Positions 35,853-45,223 of a stretch of DNA of 64,000 nucleotides are shown here, piece after piece. The stretch is from Aquisphaera giovannonii (lineage in GTDB: Bacteria > Planctomycetota > Planctomycetia > Isosphaerales > Isosphaeraceae). The stretch is from positions 2,790,001 to 2,854,000 of the forward strand of contig NZ_CP042997.1 in NCBI RefSeq assembly GCF_008087625.1. The letters run 5' to 3'. A model generated the notes under the pieces. That model searched no databases. It had not been told where the DNA came from and saw only the letters and a program-made list of their open reading frames with translations. Both the position numbers and the translations under genes were made by a program. Each line of letters starts with the position of its first letter. Within the stretch, counting starts at the first letter, position 1.

Positions 35853-36490
35853 GTCCTTACCTCGCCGACGGCCAGCCAGGTCTTACGGATCAGGTCCAGT
35901 CGGCGGGCGACGGTCCGTCGGGCGCAGCCGAGATGGGCGGCGATCTCGTCCGATGTGTAGCCCTCCATCCGCCGGATCGCGACCTCCCTCAGCGCGTCGT
36001 CTCCGAGCGCATCCAGCAGCCTGCCGCATTCCTCGGCGACCATCGCGGCCAGCTCAGGGGACGGTTCCTCCCCGGCCAGTATGTCCAGGCCGTTCAGGCC
36101 GGCCCCCGCCTCGGCGGCGTCCCCGCCCGCTCCCCGGAGCATCGCCTCCTCCACGACCTTGCCGGCGCCTCGCTTGAGCCGTCGCTGCCTCTGGATCTGG
36201 GCGTAGGCCTTGCGCACGGTGATCGTCATGAGGAGCCGCCACAGGTCCTCTCGATCCGCCAGGTTCGGGAATCGCCCCCCGGCGACGCCGGCGCAGAAGC
36301 TGTTGAACGCGCTCAGCGCGGCGTCTTCCTCGTCCGCCTCCGCCCGGGCGTGTCGCTGCCTGGTCAGCTTACCGCGGGCCAGGGTGACGAGCTTGCCGAA
36401 GTAGCGTTCCCAGAGCGGCTGGGCCGCGGCGAGGTCCCCCCCCCTGAGGTCGCCCAGCCAGTGAGTGACGGATCCGCCCTGTTCGACCAT
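35849..36490 (-). CDS. ECF-type RNA polymerase sigma factor (planctomycete group)
   Basis: 213 residues. Region 2 is the segment with N-L-A-D-R-E-D-L-W-R-L-L-M-T-I-T-V-R-K-A; region 4 ends in M-E-G-Y-T-S-D-E-I-A-A-H-L-G-C-A-R-R-T-V-style helix-turn-helix. No anti-sigma factor is adjacent; the 3' end overlaps the kinase gene by 4 bases, suggesting control by phosphorylation. It would direct RNA polymerase to a specific regulon. It is divergent from the DUF1570 gene across a 197-base spacer. Confidence 0.87.
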   Translation of the reverse strand: MVEQGGSVTHWLGDLRGGDLAAAQPLWERYFGKLVTLARGKLTRQRHARAEADEEDAALSAFNSFCAGVAGGRFPNLADREDLWRLLMTITVRKAYAQIQRQRRLKRGAGKVVEEAMLRGAGGDAAEAGAGLNGLDILAGEEPSPELAAMVAEECGRLLDALGDDALREVAIRRMEGYTSDEIAAHLGCARRTVARRLDLIRKTWLAVGEVRT

Positions 36491-36687
36491 GGTGCCGTCC
36501 CCGCCCGCGGCCCTCCCCCCCGGTGACCGGCCCCGGGCAGGCGCTCTCGGGTCTCGCGCCCCGACATTCTATCATCCCGGTGCGCGGTTGGCGCAGGACG
36601 AGATCCTGCGTTTCCGGCCCTGCGCGCCGCCGCTATGCTGGAATCGAAACGCGGACCTCGATGACGTCGCACCGGCGGAGGGGACTG

Positions 36688-37722
36688 ATGAGCCACGGAA
36701 TCGGGCCGAGCAGGGGAATGACGGCGTTGCCATCGCGTCGAGACCTCCTTCGTCTGGCGACGATAGCCCTGATGGGCGTGCCCCGGGGGCGTGCCTGGGC
36801 CCAGGCCCCGCGCCCGCCACAGGACAACGAAGAGCCGGCCGGGGGCGGGGACCTCGACGTCCCGGCGGTGCGCGATCGGCTGGAGAAGCTCGGCCTCGGG
36901 CCGATCTCGACCGCGCGATCCGCCCACTACGCGGCGATCGGCGACGCCGCCCCGGGCTTCATGAAGGTGATCCTCCAGGACTGCGAGCAATTCGCGCAGG
37001 ACTACGTGATCCACTTCCGCTCGCGCGGGTTCGACATCAAGTTGCCGGCGAAGCCCCTGGTGGTCGTGCTCTACAAGGACGACCGGTCGTTCGGCAAATT
37101 CTTCCACATCCCGAGCCTCCTGGATGCCGCGGCGATGGGGCACCCGGTGCAGCCCGCCGGCGTCTATGACCCGTCATCCAACCTGCTCCACATCTTCGAC
37201 TGGCGCAGCGTGCCCATGATGGCCAGGTCCGGCCACCGCAACACCGAGACCCTCTCGCATGAGGGAACCCATCAGCTGACCTTCAACACCGGCCTGCTCA
37301 AGCGGGGCGGGCATGCGCCCGTCGCCATCGTGGAGGGCCTCGGGGCCTACGGCGAGGCCCGCCGGACCGACGGCCCGAGCGACCTGGGGCGGCTCAACCT
37401 GAAGCGACTGGACGACCTCGCCAAGATCCAGAGACGCGTGCCCTGGATCCCGGTCCGGACGCTCCTCACCGACGACTCGGTCCTCCGCGTCGGGCGGTCG
37501 GACCGCGTCCTCCTGGGCTACGCGCAGAGTTGGCTGCTCATCCACTACCTGCTGAAGGATCCGGGCACCCTGCCGGGCTTCCGGGACTACCTCCGCGTCG
37601 TCGCCTCGCGGGGCGACGCGGGCCACACGCTCGACGACCTCAGGACGCATCTGGGCGACCTCGACGCGCTGGATCGCGAGCTTCGGAAGTACCAGGTGCA
37701 GCTCCAGATGTCCATCCGTTGA
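36688..37722 (+). CDS. DUF1570 secreted metallopeptidase-like protein
   Basis: 344 residues from the ATG at 36688, chosen because GGAGGGG lies 6 bases upstream; ATGs at 36523 and 36661 lack this. A Tat-like signal (S-R-R-D-L-L-R-L-A-T-I-A-L-M) leads the protein. The zinc-site motif H-E-G-T-H-Q-L follows T-L-S, and a downstream V-E-G-L-G-A-Y segment supplies a likely third-ligand Glu, as in DUF1570 and gluzincin-like proteins. The substrate is unknown. Convergent with the HEAT-repeat gene. Confidence 0.75.
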   Translation: MSHGIGPSRGMTALPSRRDLLRLATIALMGVPRGRAWAQAPRPPQDNEEPAGGGDLDVPAVRDRLEKLGLGPISTARSAHYAAIGDAAPGFMKVILQDCEQFAQDYVIHFRSRGFDIKLPAKPLVVVLYKDDRSFGKFFHIPSLLDAAAMGHPVQPAGVYDPSSNLLHIFDWRSVPMMARSGHRNTETLSHEGTHQLTFNTGLLKRGGHAPVAIVEGLGAYGEARRTDGPSDLGRLNLKRLDDLAKIQRRVPWIPVRTLLTDDSVLRVGRSDRVLLGYAQSWLLIHYLLKDPGTLPGFRDYLRVVASRGDAGHTLDDLRTHLGDLDALDRELRKYQVQLQMSIR

Positions 37723-37773
37723 ACGGCCCGGCGGGCCACGCCGTGAGAGCGGGCGCGGGACGGCCAACGAGAC

Positions 37774-37803
37774 GAGGCCGGATGCCCGAGGGCAACCGGC
37801 CTC
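37774..37803. terminator. nested hairpin between convergent genes
   Basis: GAGGCCGG (37774-37781) pairs with CCGGCCTC (37796-37803), and inside it GCCC (37784-37787) pairs with GGGC (37790-37793). It lies in the 123-base gap between the convergent DUF1570 and HEAT genes, where a bidirectional terminator is expected. Confidence 0.6.
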
Positions 37804-37845
37804 CTTGCGGGGATGCCTTGATCATCGCGACGCCCGTCGCCCCGC

Positions 37846-39042
37846 TCAGTTCGCCTTGGGATTGAGGCTGGGGGAGCCGGGGAGCGGCGGGAGCGAGGCG
37901 GTGGTCTCCTCGAGGTCGGGCACGAACTTGCTGGCGGCTTCTCGGACGGACCGGGACTGATCCCGCCGGGCCATCTCGGCGAGCCGCCGCTTGATGGGCA
38001 CGGTGGAGGGCTTGAGGTCGGCCAGGGCCGCCACGGACTGCACCCGGACGGACTCGTCCGCGTCGTGCGAGAGCTGGAGGAGCCAGACCAGCGGGTCGAT
38101 GTCGCCGCGCTCCTTGATGAGGTTGATGACCGAGGCGCGCTGCTGGGGCAGGGGGCTGACCATCAGGCTGCCCAGGTGGATCTGCTCCTGGGTCAAGCCG
38201 CGGGCCTTGAGCATCACCAGCGCGCTGTCCCGGATGGTCTCGTCGTCGTCGTGCAGCCGCTTCAGGAGCAGGTCTTCCGTCAGCAGGGTCGGCCGGTTGG
38301 CGAAGGAGACGAGGGCCTGCCGCCGGACGTCCACGCTCTCCCGATCCTCGAGGTACGGGATCGCCGGGGCGGCCGCCGCATCCATGGGCAGCAGCCCGAG
38401 GCAGGCCACGGCGCCGATCCGCGTCCGCACGTCGGTCCCGGCGAGGCAGCGCAGGACCGGGGCGTGCAGGCCCTCCTTCCAGAGGCCCAGCAGATTCTCC
38501 TCGGACTCGGCCATGGTACGCCCCGGCAGCCACACCCAGAGCTTGCCGACCTCGCCCAGGGCGATATAGCGGACGTTGCTCTCGCCGTCGGTCAGGCAGG
38601 CGGCCAGCACGTCATGGACGGGGGGGAGGGCCATCGACCAGCACGCCGGCGCGGGCTCGACGGCGAACTTCTCCATGACGTTCCCGGCCACGAGGGCGGC
38701 CGTCGCACGCGCGGGCGGGGTGAACTTCTCGATCCCGGCCCGGAGCCCGCCCAGGACCTCGACCCACTCGGCGGCCTCCTGGTCGGTGAGGGCCTTCTTC
38801 GCCTCGTTCTTCTGGGATGCCGAGCGATTGGCCACGATGCCCAGCGCCGCGGGGTCGCTGTTCCGCAGTCCCTCGGCGAGCGTTCCGAGGGGCGAGCCCT
38901 CGCTCCATGAAGGATTGGCGGCGGCCGGCGCCGAGGGCGCCTCGCGGCGGCCGTTGAAGAGTCCGAAGTACGCGGTCGCGGCGACCAGGGCGCCGCCCGC
39001 GATCCCACCCACGATAAGGCCCGCCCGACGTCGCTCTGGCAT
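37846..39042 (-). CDS. membrane-anchored HEAT-repeat protein
   Basis: 398 residues from an ATG with GGGAGG 7 bases upstream. An N-terminal membrane helix (G-L-I-V-G-G-I-A-G-G-A-L-V-A-A) is followed by a Pro/Ala linker and about seven alpha-helical HEAT-like repeats (for example R-R-Q-A-L-V-S-F-A-N and T-I-R-D-S-A-L-V-M-L). It is a scaffold or protein-binding role by inference; no catalytic residues seen. The frame is open further upstream but has no ribosome site. Confidence 0.75.
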   Translation of the reverse strand: MPERRRAGLIVGGIAGGALVAATAYFGLFNGRREAPSAPAAANPSWSEGSPLGTLAEGLRNSDPAALGIVANRSASQKNEAKKALTDQEAAEWVEVLGGLRAGIEKFTPPARATAALVAGNVMEKFAVEPAPACWSMALPPVHDVLAACLTDGESNVRYIALGEVGKLWVWLPGRTMAESEENLLGLWKEGLHAPVLRCLAGTDVRTRIGAVACLGLLPMDAAAAPAIPYLEDRESVDVRRQALVSFANRPTLLTEDLLLKRLHDDDETIRDSALVMLKARGLTQEQIHLGSLMVSPLPQQRASVINLIKERGDIDPLVWLLQLSHDADESVRVQSVAALADLKPSTVPIKRRLAEMARRDQSRSVREAASKFVPDLEETTASLPPLPGSPSLNPKAN

Positions 39043-39639
39043 GCTTGCCTCCCTGCGAAGACCGGAACCGTGTCCCGTCATCCCATTCCGCGCCCGCGGG
39101 GACGACCGACCTCCTGCGTCGACCCCCGCCGCCCCGTCAATCCCTCCGGCCATGGCCTCGGCGGATCGGGGCGATCCTGAGTACCTCCACCCGACCCGCC
39201 TCGATTCGCGAAGGGTCGTTGCCGTTGGGCTGGCGAGGTCCCGGCGCGCCTTGTCCTATGGGCGGGGATCTTAGTCCTTCGATCGAATCGGGCAAGGTCA
39301 TTCGGAAATCGGGCTCAAGATTCGGGCCCCGCCGGCCGAGAGTCGCGCCGCTCCGCATCCCTCGAGCTCGCTACTCACATTGTCCTCCCGTCGGACGACC
39401 GCGAAAACCTCAAAAACCCCGCTGATTTTTGAAGGTCTGATGCCTGCCTCACTCCCGCTATCCCCGAGATCTTCCCCTTTATCCCTGTCTTCCGATCCTG
39501 CGTCCTTTATTGTAAAGGGGAATCAGGAGAGGACGGATTTCGACCGATCTTAGGAGCGTGGGCATGGAGAGGCCGCGGCCCGGGAGAGGAACCCCGTGGC
39601 CGCATGCCCAGGACCGGCTGCGCAGTGACGGAGAAGTCC
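39043..39639. other. 597-base intergenic region with AT-richer core
   Basis: No supported gene. Between about 39390 and 39540 the sequence is less GC-rich and holds two small inverted repeats: CCTCAAAAA/TTTTTGAAGG at 39409-39434 and CCCCTTTA (39474-39481) with TAAAGGGG (39513-39520). These may be promoter-associated or leader structures for the downstream gene. Nothing else recognised. Confidence 0.45.
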
Positions 39640-40494
39640 ATGAGCGGAATACACGATCGCTCGGTCGAGCGTTCAGGAATGAGGCTCGGCCTGGCGATGC
39701 TGACCACGGCGATCCTCGCCGGCATGGCGCCGACGGCCGAATGCGGCATCGGCCGCCACATCGACCCGGCGCAGGTCCTGCCGATGGACCAACTCCAGGC
39801 GCAGCACCGCGAGATCGTGAGCGAGGTGATCCGCGATCACACGTTCCACCGCCAGGGGGAGGCCGAGTCGTTCCCCTGCTCGTCGGGGCTCTACCTGAGC
39901 CTCGTGAACGAGCCCCTCCTCACCCTGGCGCTCTGGAAGGACCTCGCGGACTCCCCCGTCCAGGCCCGCAAGCTCTCGGCGGATCGCTACCAGGGCGACG
40001 ACGGCGCCGGGACGACGGCCACGTGGGATTTCCTCATCCGTACCCCTCGGCTCCACGTCCTCCTCGCATACCTGAATTATGCGGGACCGAAGAGTAACAC
40101 CCGTATCGACGCCCGGGTCGTGCTGGTCCTCCGCTCCGGCTACTACCGCGAAGTGAACAAGGAGCCGTACATCCAGCACAGCGTCGAGATCTTCGTGAAG
40201 GTCGATTCGAAGGGCTGGAAGACGCTGGCGCGGACCGCGAGGCCGCTCGTCGAGAGGATCCTCTCGGACCAGGTCGATGAGGCCGGGAAATTCATCTCGC
40301 TGATGAGCCGCCTGGTGGTCACGTACCCCAACTGGGCCGTCCAGGTGGCGGCCAATCAGCCGGCCATCGACGAGCCGATCCGCGGCCGGTTCCGGGAGAT
40401 CGTGGCCCAGGATCGGCGACCGAACGCGTCGCCCGGGCGGCCGATGGTCATGGCCAACTCAAGTTCGCCCGACGCCGACACCCGGAGGCGATAG
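39640..40494 (+). CDS. secreted hypothetical protein
   Basis: 284 residues from the ATG at 39640, which has GGAG 7 bases upstream. A signal peptide (R-L-G-L-A-M-L-T-T-A-I-L-A-G-M) ends near A-E-C-G. The mature part is soluble with alternating helices and strands (for example L-D-Q-V-like helices and I-D-A-R-V-V-L-V-L-R). Y-Y-R-E-V-N-K-E-P-Y-I-Q-H and W-K-T-L-A-R-T are conserved-looking. I do not recognise the family. It is followed by a strong terminator. Confidence 0.6.
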   Translation: MSGIHDRSVERSGMRLGLAMLTTAILAGMAPTAECGIGRHIDPAQVLPMDQLQAQHREIVSEVIRDHTFHRQGEAESFPCSSGLYLSLVNEPLLTLALWKDLADSPVQARKLSADRYQGDDGAGTTATWDFLIRTPRLHVLLAYLNYAGPKSNTRIDARVVLVLRSGYYREVNKEPYIQHSVEIFVKVDSKGWKTLARTARPLVERILSDQVDEAGKFISLMSRLVVTYPNWAVQVAANQPAIDEPIRGRFREIVAQDRRPNASPGRPMVMANSSSPDADTRRR

Positions 40495-40529
40495 CCGGGT
40501 CGCGGGACGGAGCATCCGGGTCGTTGACG

Positions 40530-40575
40530 AAGAAGGGGCGAGCCGGGCATGCGCCGGCCGCCCCTTCTTTGCTTT
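40530..40575. terminator. bidirectional intrinsic terminator
   Basis: AAGAAGGGGCG (40530-40540) pairs perfectly with CGCCCCTTCTT (40559-40569), followed by TTGCTTT; on the other strand the stem also begins with A-rich bases. It separates the secreted protein gene from the convergent RND gene. The best terminator in the window. Confidence 0.8.
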
Positions 40576-40597
40576 GGAGGCCGGCAGCGTTCGCCGA

Positions 40598-43500
40598 TCA
40601 GCGGCCGTAACCGGCCCCTTCGAGGACGGCGGATCCCGGCGATCCCGCCGGCCCCGGCCCCGATGGGGCGGGCGTCGCGGCGGGGCGTTGCTCGACGGAG
40701 AAGCGGATCCCGAGGCGGCGCGTGAGGTTCACCACCATGTCGAGCAGGGCGTAGAAGACCGGCGTCACCAGCAGGGCCAGCACCAGGGACAGCATCTGGC
40801 CCCCGATGATGACCTTGGCCATGCTGGCACGGGCCCCCGATCCCGGCCCCTGGCCGAAGGCGATCGGGACCATGGCGGCCACCAGCATGACGGTCGTCAT
40901 GAGGATCGGCCGAAGCCTCGTGTGATTCGCCTCGACGATCGCCTCATGCCGGGCATAGCCCTCCCGGCGGAGCTGATTCGTCGCGTCCACCTGGAGGATC
41001 CCGTTCTTCTTCACGATGCCGACGAGCATGAACAGCCCGAACATCGCGTAGAGGTCCATCGGCGTCCGCCAGAGGACGAGCGAGAGCATGCCGAAGGGGA
41101 CCGTGACGGGCAAGGCCATGAGGATCGCGACCGGCTGCATCCAGGACTCGAATTGCGCCGCCAGGATCAGGTACATGAAGGTGATCGACAGCGCGAAGGC
41201 GATCAGGAAGTAATACCCCGTCTCGCCGAGGGTCTTGGCCTGGCCCGTGAAGATGTAGCTGTACTGAGGCGGGAGGTTCATCCCCTTCAGGATCGCCTCC
41301 GCCTTCGAGACGGCATCGCCCAGCGCGATGCCTTCCGGGTTGCCGAGCACCGTGACGATGCGTTCGCGGCCCAGCCGCTCGATCTCCGAGGGCCCGCGTT
41401 CGTCCTTCAGCTTCGCCAGGCTGGCCAGCTTGACGAGTCCGACGGTCGGGGATGGGAAGGTGAGCTGGTAGAGGTCCTGCGAGCTCGCCCGGGCCGACGC
41501 CGCGGCCCTTAGCCAGACGTCGTATTGCTCGTCGCCGTCGCGGAACTTGGAGATCGGCAGCCCGCCGACCAGGACCCGGAGGGTATCGGCGATGGTCCCG
41601 ACCGGCACGCCAAGGTCGCTGGCCGCCTCCCGGTCCACGAGCACCTGGACCTCCGGCTTGCGGAGGGACATCGTCGTGTCCAGGTCCTGGATCGCGCCGT
41701 CCTTCCTGAGCTCGTCGATGAGCTTGTCGCCGTAGGTCGCGAGCTCGTTCAGGTCCGGTCCGGCCAGGTTCACCTGGAACGTCTGCGACCGGCGGCCTCC
41801 CTGGAAGGCGGACACGTCGTTGACGCTGACGCGCAGGTCGGGGTAATCCGTCAACATCTTGCGGGCTTCCTGCTGGATGGCGAACTGGGTGTAGTCCCGC
41901 TCCTCCAGCTCCTCCATCCGGACATAGACCGCCGCCCGTGTGACGTCGCCCTCGCCCTTCACGGTGCGGCCGCTCTCCGTCTGGCCGATGCTCGTGAACA
42001 CGTGTCGCGTGCCCTTCAGCTTCCAGATCCGCTCCTCCAGCTCCGCCACCAGCTTCGAGGTGCGGTCCAGGCTGTATCCCTCCGGCGTGGTGACCGATAC
42101 CTCGTATTCGCTCTGGTCATCCCGGGGGATCAGCGAGAGACCCATGACCCGGCCGATGGGCACCGTGCTGACGATCACGCCGATGGTCATCAGCACCACC
42201 AGGAACTTGAACCGGAGGGCCCCGCGGAGCATCAGGCCGTAGCTGCCGTCCACGATCCGCCACACGAGGCCGGACTTCGACGACGCCTTGTGATGCTTGC
42301 CGTCGCCGGCGTGCTCCAGCTTCAGGAAGCGGCTGCAGAGCATGGGCGTGAGGGTGAAGGAGACGAACAGGCTCATGGCCACGGCGAAGGCGACCGTAAG
42401 CCCGAAGCTCGAGAAGAACCGGCCCACGATGCCGCCCATGAACGCGATCGGCAGGAAGATGACGATCAGCGAGAGGCTCGTCGCCAGGACCGCCAGCGCG
42501 ATCTCGCGCGTGCCCTTCCGGGACGCCTCCATGCCGTCCATGCCGTCCTCTTCCATGTGCCGGAAGATGTTCTCGTGGACGACCACGGCATCGTCGATGA
42601 CGATGCCGATCGCCAGGATCAGCCCCAGCATCGTGATGTTGTTGAGCGTGAATCCCATGTACTTCATGAACATGAAGGTCGGGATGATCGACGTCGGGAT
42701 CGCCATGGTGGCGATCAGCGTGGTCCGCCAGTCGCGGATGAACAGCAGGATGGTCGCGGAGACGAGCACCGCGGCCAGGATGAGGTGGAACTTCACCTCC
42801 TCAATCGACTTCTTGATGAACCGCGACTGGTCGCGGATGACCTCCGTGGAGATGTCCTGCGGGAGCCCGGCGCGGAGCTGCTCGAGCCTGGCCTTGAGGT
42901 CGTCCACGACCTTGACCGTGTTGACGCCCGACTGCTTCTGCACGACGAGGCTCACCGCGCCGTCGCCGTCGAGGCGGGCCAGCGTGCGGGGCTCCTCATT
43001 CGAGTCCTCGGCGCGGCCCACGTCGCGGACGCGGATCGGGTAGCCGTTGCGATTGGCGATGATGAGGTCGTTGAACTCCCGCTCGGTCTTCAGCCGGCCG
43101 AGCGTCCTCAGGACGAGCTCCCGAGGCCCCTGGTCGACGCGCCCGCCGGGCACCTCGAGGTTCTGCCGAGTGAGCGCCTGGCGGACGTCGTCCACCGAGA
43201 GGTCGTAGCCGGCCAGCCGGTCGGTGTCGATGACGACGTTCATCGCCCGGGTGCGGCCTCCCACGAGGTTGATCGCCCCGACGCCCGGCACGGTCTCGAG
43301 GCGCTCCTTGATCTGCTTGCGGGCGATCTCCGTTACCTCGCGGAAGTCGCGGCGGCCCGAGACGGCGATCGTCATGACCGGCATGGAGCCCGTGTCGAAC
43401 TTGTCGATGATCGGCGGGTCCGTGCCGTCCGGCAGGTCGGCGAGGATCGTGTTGACCTTGTCGCGGACCTCCTGAGTCCCCACGTCCCCGTTCTTGGAGA

Positions 43501-43789
43501 GGAGGAACTGGACGGTGACGATCGACACGCCTTCCTGGGTGATCGACCGCAGCTCGTCGATGCCGGACACCGTGTTGATGATGTCCTCGATCGGCTTGGT
43601 GACGGTGGTCTCCATCTCCTCGACGCTCGCGCCGGGCAGGACCGTGGTCACCGTGCAGACGGGGAAGTCCACGTCGGGGAACAGGTCCACGCCGAGCTCG
43701 TTGTAGGAGACGATCCCCATCACGACGGGGATCACCACGAGCACCCAGGTGAAGACCGGGCGATTGATGCACAGGTCGGAGATCGTCAT
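40598..43789 (-). CDS. RND efflux pump inner membrane transporter (HAE1/AcrB-like)
   Basis: 1063 residues from the ATG giving M-T-I-S-D-L-C-I-N-R-P-V-F-T-W-V, the classical RND N-terminus. Twelve membrane helices and two large periplasmic loops are apparent, with I-V-I-D-D-A-V-V-V-H-E-N in helix 4 supplying the proton-relay Asp pair typical of the drug-exporting HAE branch. It forms the proton-driven pump of a tripartite complex with the fusion lipoprotein encoded 35 bases upstream. The open frame extends to 45211 only as a shadow of that gene. No outer membrane channel gene is in the cluster. Confidence 0.95.
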   Translation of the reverse strand: MTISDLCINRPVFTWVLVVIPVVMGIVSYNELGVDLFPDVDFPVCTVTTVLPGASVEEMETTVTKPIEDIINTVSGIDELRSITQEGVSIVTVQFLLSKNGDVGTQEVRDKVNTILADLPDGTDPPIIDKFDTGSMPVMTIAVSGRRDFREVTEIARKQIKERLETVPGVGAINLVGGRTRAMNVVIDTDRLAGYDLSVDDVRQALTRQNLEVPGGRVDQGPRELVLRTLGRLKTEREFNDLIIANRNGYPIRVRDVGRAEDSNEEPRTLARLDGDGAVSLVVQKQSGVNTVKVVDDLKARLEQLRAGLPQDISTEVIRDQSRFIKKSIEEVKFHLILAAVLVSATILLFIRDWRTTLIATMAIPTSIIPTFMFMKYMGFTLNNITMLGLILAIGIVIDDAVVVHENIFRHMEEDGMDGMEASRKGTREIALAVLATSLSLIVIFLPIAFMGGIVGRFFSSFGLTVAFAVAMSLFVSFTLTPMLCSRFLKLEHAGDGKHHKASSKSGLVWRIVDGSYGLMLRGALRFKFLVVLMTIGVIVSTVPIGRVMGLSLIPRDDQSEYEVSVTTPEGYSLDRTSKLVAELEERIWKLKGTRHVFTSIGQTESGRTVKGEGDVTRAAVYVRMEELEERDYTQFAIQQEARKMLTDYPDLRVSVNDVSAFQGGRRSQTFQVNLAGPDLNELATYGDKLIDELRKDGAIQDLDTTMSLRKPEVQVLVDREAASDLGVPVGTIADTLRVLVGGLPISKFRDGDEQYDVWLRAAASARASSQDLYQLTFPSPTVGLVKLASLAKLKDERGPSEIERLGRERIVTVLGNPEGIALGDAVSKAEAILKGMNLPPQYSYIFTGQAKTLGETGYYFLIAFALSITFMYLILAAQFESWMQPVAILMALPVTVPFGMLSLVLWRTPMDLYAMFGLFMLVGIVKKNGILQVDATNQLRREGYARHEAIVEANHTRLRPILMTTVMLVAAMVPIAFGQGPGSGARASMAKVIIGGQMLSLVLALLVTPVFYALLDMVVNLTRRLGIRFSVEQRPAATPAPSGPGPAGSPGSAVLEGAGYGR

Positions 43790-43824
43790 GGTTCTCTCGG
43801 GATGGGACGAGGGATCCGGGGTCC

Positions 43825-45219
43825 TCAGTGCGCCTCGGCCTTCTTCGCCGGCTCCGCGGCGGCCTGCTGCGCGGGCTGATGCGAGCCGGGCGGCGGAGGC
43901 GGCTCCGGCGTGCGGATCACGACGGGGGTTCCGTCGGCGAGCTGCGACTGTCCGGTCGTCACGACGAGGGCCTTCTCCGGGATGCCCTTGCCCGTGATCT
44001 CCACCCAGCCCTGGCCCTCCCAGCCGGTGGTGATGTCGTTGATGGCCCGCGCGGTCCCGCCCTCCACCACGAGGATCTTGGTCACCCCGGCGAACCGGAC
44101 GATCGACTCGATGGGGACGACGGCCGCCTTGGCCTGGCTGTCCGTCACGATCGTGGCCTTCGCGAACCCTCCGGGCCGGAGCAGCCTGCGCTCGTTCGGG
44201 ACCAGGGTCTCGACCTGGAAGGTCCGGCTGGCATTGTCCACGGACGGGTTGATGCGGACGACCTTCCCCTGGAACGCCATGTTGGTGTGCGAGGCCACCG
44301 AGATCCGCACCGGCTGGCCGACCTCGACCTGGTCCGAGTACCGTTCCGGGACGCTCGTCCAGAGCCGGAGGGGGTTCTCGATCACGAGCTCGCAGACCGC
44401 GTCGCCGATCCGGAGCATCTGGCCCTCGGACACGGGCCGCTTGGTGATGGCGTAAATCACGCGGTCCGCCTGGCTCATGCCCGGCGGCTGGACCTTCAGC
44501 GAGGGGACGCGGACGACCATGTCCGCCAGGGCCTGCGCCGCCTGGTCGCGGGCGATCCGGTTGCCGACGGCCGTGGCGATCGCATTCCTCGCGGTGTAGC
44601 GGGCGTTGTCGTAGGCGGCACACTGGGAACGATACTCGTTCTCCATGTCCTCCATCTCCTGCGCCGTGCTCGCCCCCTTCTTGCTCAGGGCCCGCTGGCG
44701 GTTCAGGTTGTGCAGGGCGCGGTCGCGGGCGACCTGGACCTGCACCACGGCGGGCACCCGGTCGATGGCATCCTCCGCGTGCTTGCCGCGGATGAGCTCC
44801 TCCGTGACGCCGAACTTCTCGACCAGCTCGTCGGCCCGGGCCTCGGTGATGCCGAGCTTCATGAGCTCCGCCAGGTATTTCGACTGGGCCTGGTCGTACG
44901 CCAGCTTCGCGTCCACGGGGTCCAGCTCGATGAGCACCTCCCCGGGCTTGACGCGGTCCCCCATGTCGTGGACCACCTTCAGGACGCGACCGCTCTGCTT
45001 CGAGCCGACCGTCACATGCTCCCAGCCCCGCAACGAGCCCACGACCTCGACCGTCCGCTCGACGGTCCGACGCTCCAGCGGGGCCACGGTGACCGGGATC
45101 GTCCGGACGGCCGGCTTCGCCTTGCCCGCGGCCTCCGCTCCGGCGTGGGAGCAGCCCGAGCTTGCCGCGAGGGCCATCGCGAGCGCCGAGGCCGGCGCGA
45201 GCAGGTACCATCGTCTCAT
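43825..45219 (-). CDS. RND efflux membrane fusion lipoprotein (HlyD/AcrA-like)
   Basis: 464 residues. The N-terminus (L-L-A-P-A-S-A-L-A-M-A-L-A-A-S-S-G-C) is a lipoprotein-like signal with Cys23, although the lipobox -3 residue is Ser rather than Leu. Barrel-sandwich segments (S-K-Q-S-G-R-V-L-K-V and G-D-R-V-K-P-G-E-V-L-I-E-L) flank a long coiled-coil hairpin (about residues 85-210), then beta-barrel and membrane-proximal domains; the C-terminus is Pro/Ala/Lys-rich. It links the RND pump to an outer membrane channel. Transcribed just after the TetR gene and before the pump. Confidence 0.92.
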   Translation of the reverse strand: MRRWYLLAPASALAMALAASSGCSHAGAEAAGKAKPAVRTIPVTVAPLERRTVERTVEVVGSLRGWEHVTVGSKQSGRVLKVVHDMGDRVKPGEVLIELDPVDAKLAYDQAQSKYLAELMKLGITEARADELVEKFGVTEELIRGKHAEDAIDRVPAVVQVQVARDRALHNLNRQRALSKKGASTAQEMEDMENEYRSQCAAYDNARYTARNAIATAVGNRIARDQAAQALADMVVRVPSLKVQPPGMSQADRVIYAITKRPVSEGQMLRIGDAVCELVIENPLRLWTSVPERYSDQVEVGQPVRISVASHTNMAFQGKVVRINPSVDNASRTFQVETLVPNERRLLRPGGFAKATIVTDSQAKAAVVPIESIVRFAGVTKILVVEGGTARAINDITTGWEGQGWVEITGKGIPEKALVVTTGQSQLADGTPVVIRTPEPPPPPGSHQPAQQAAAEPAKKAEAH

Positions 45220-45223
45220 CACA

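Noticed and set aside
40598-45211. A 1537-residue minus-strand frame suggesting a giant fusion protein
   Set aside because: Only the part from 43789 downstream is RND-like; the upstream 474 residues are an Arg/Gly/Pro-rich shadow in another frame of the real membrane fusion gene.
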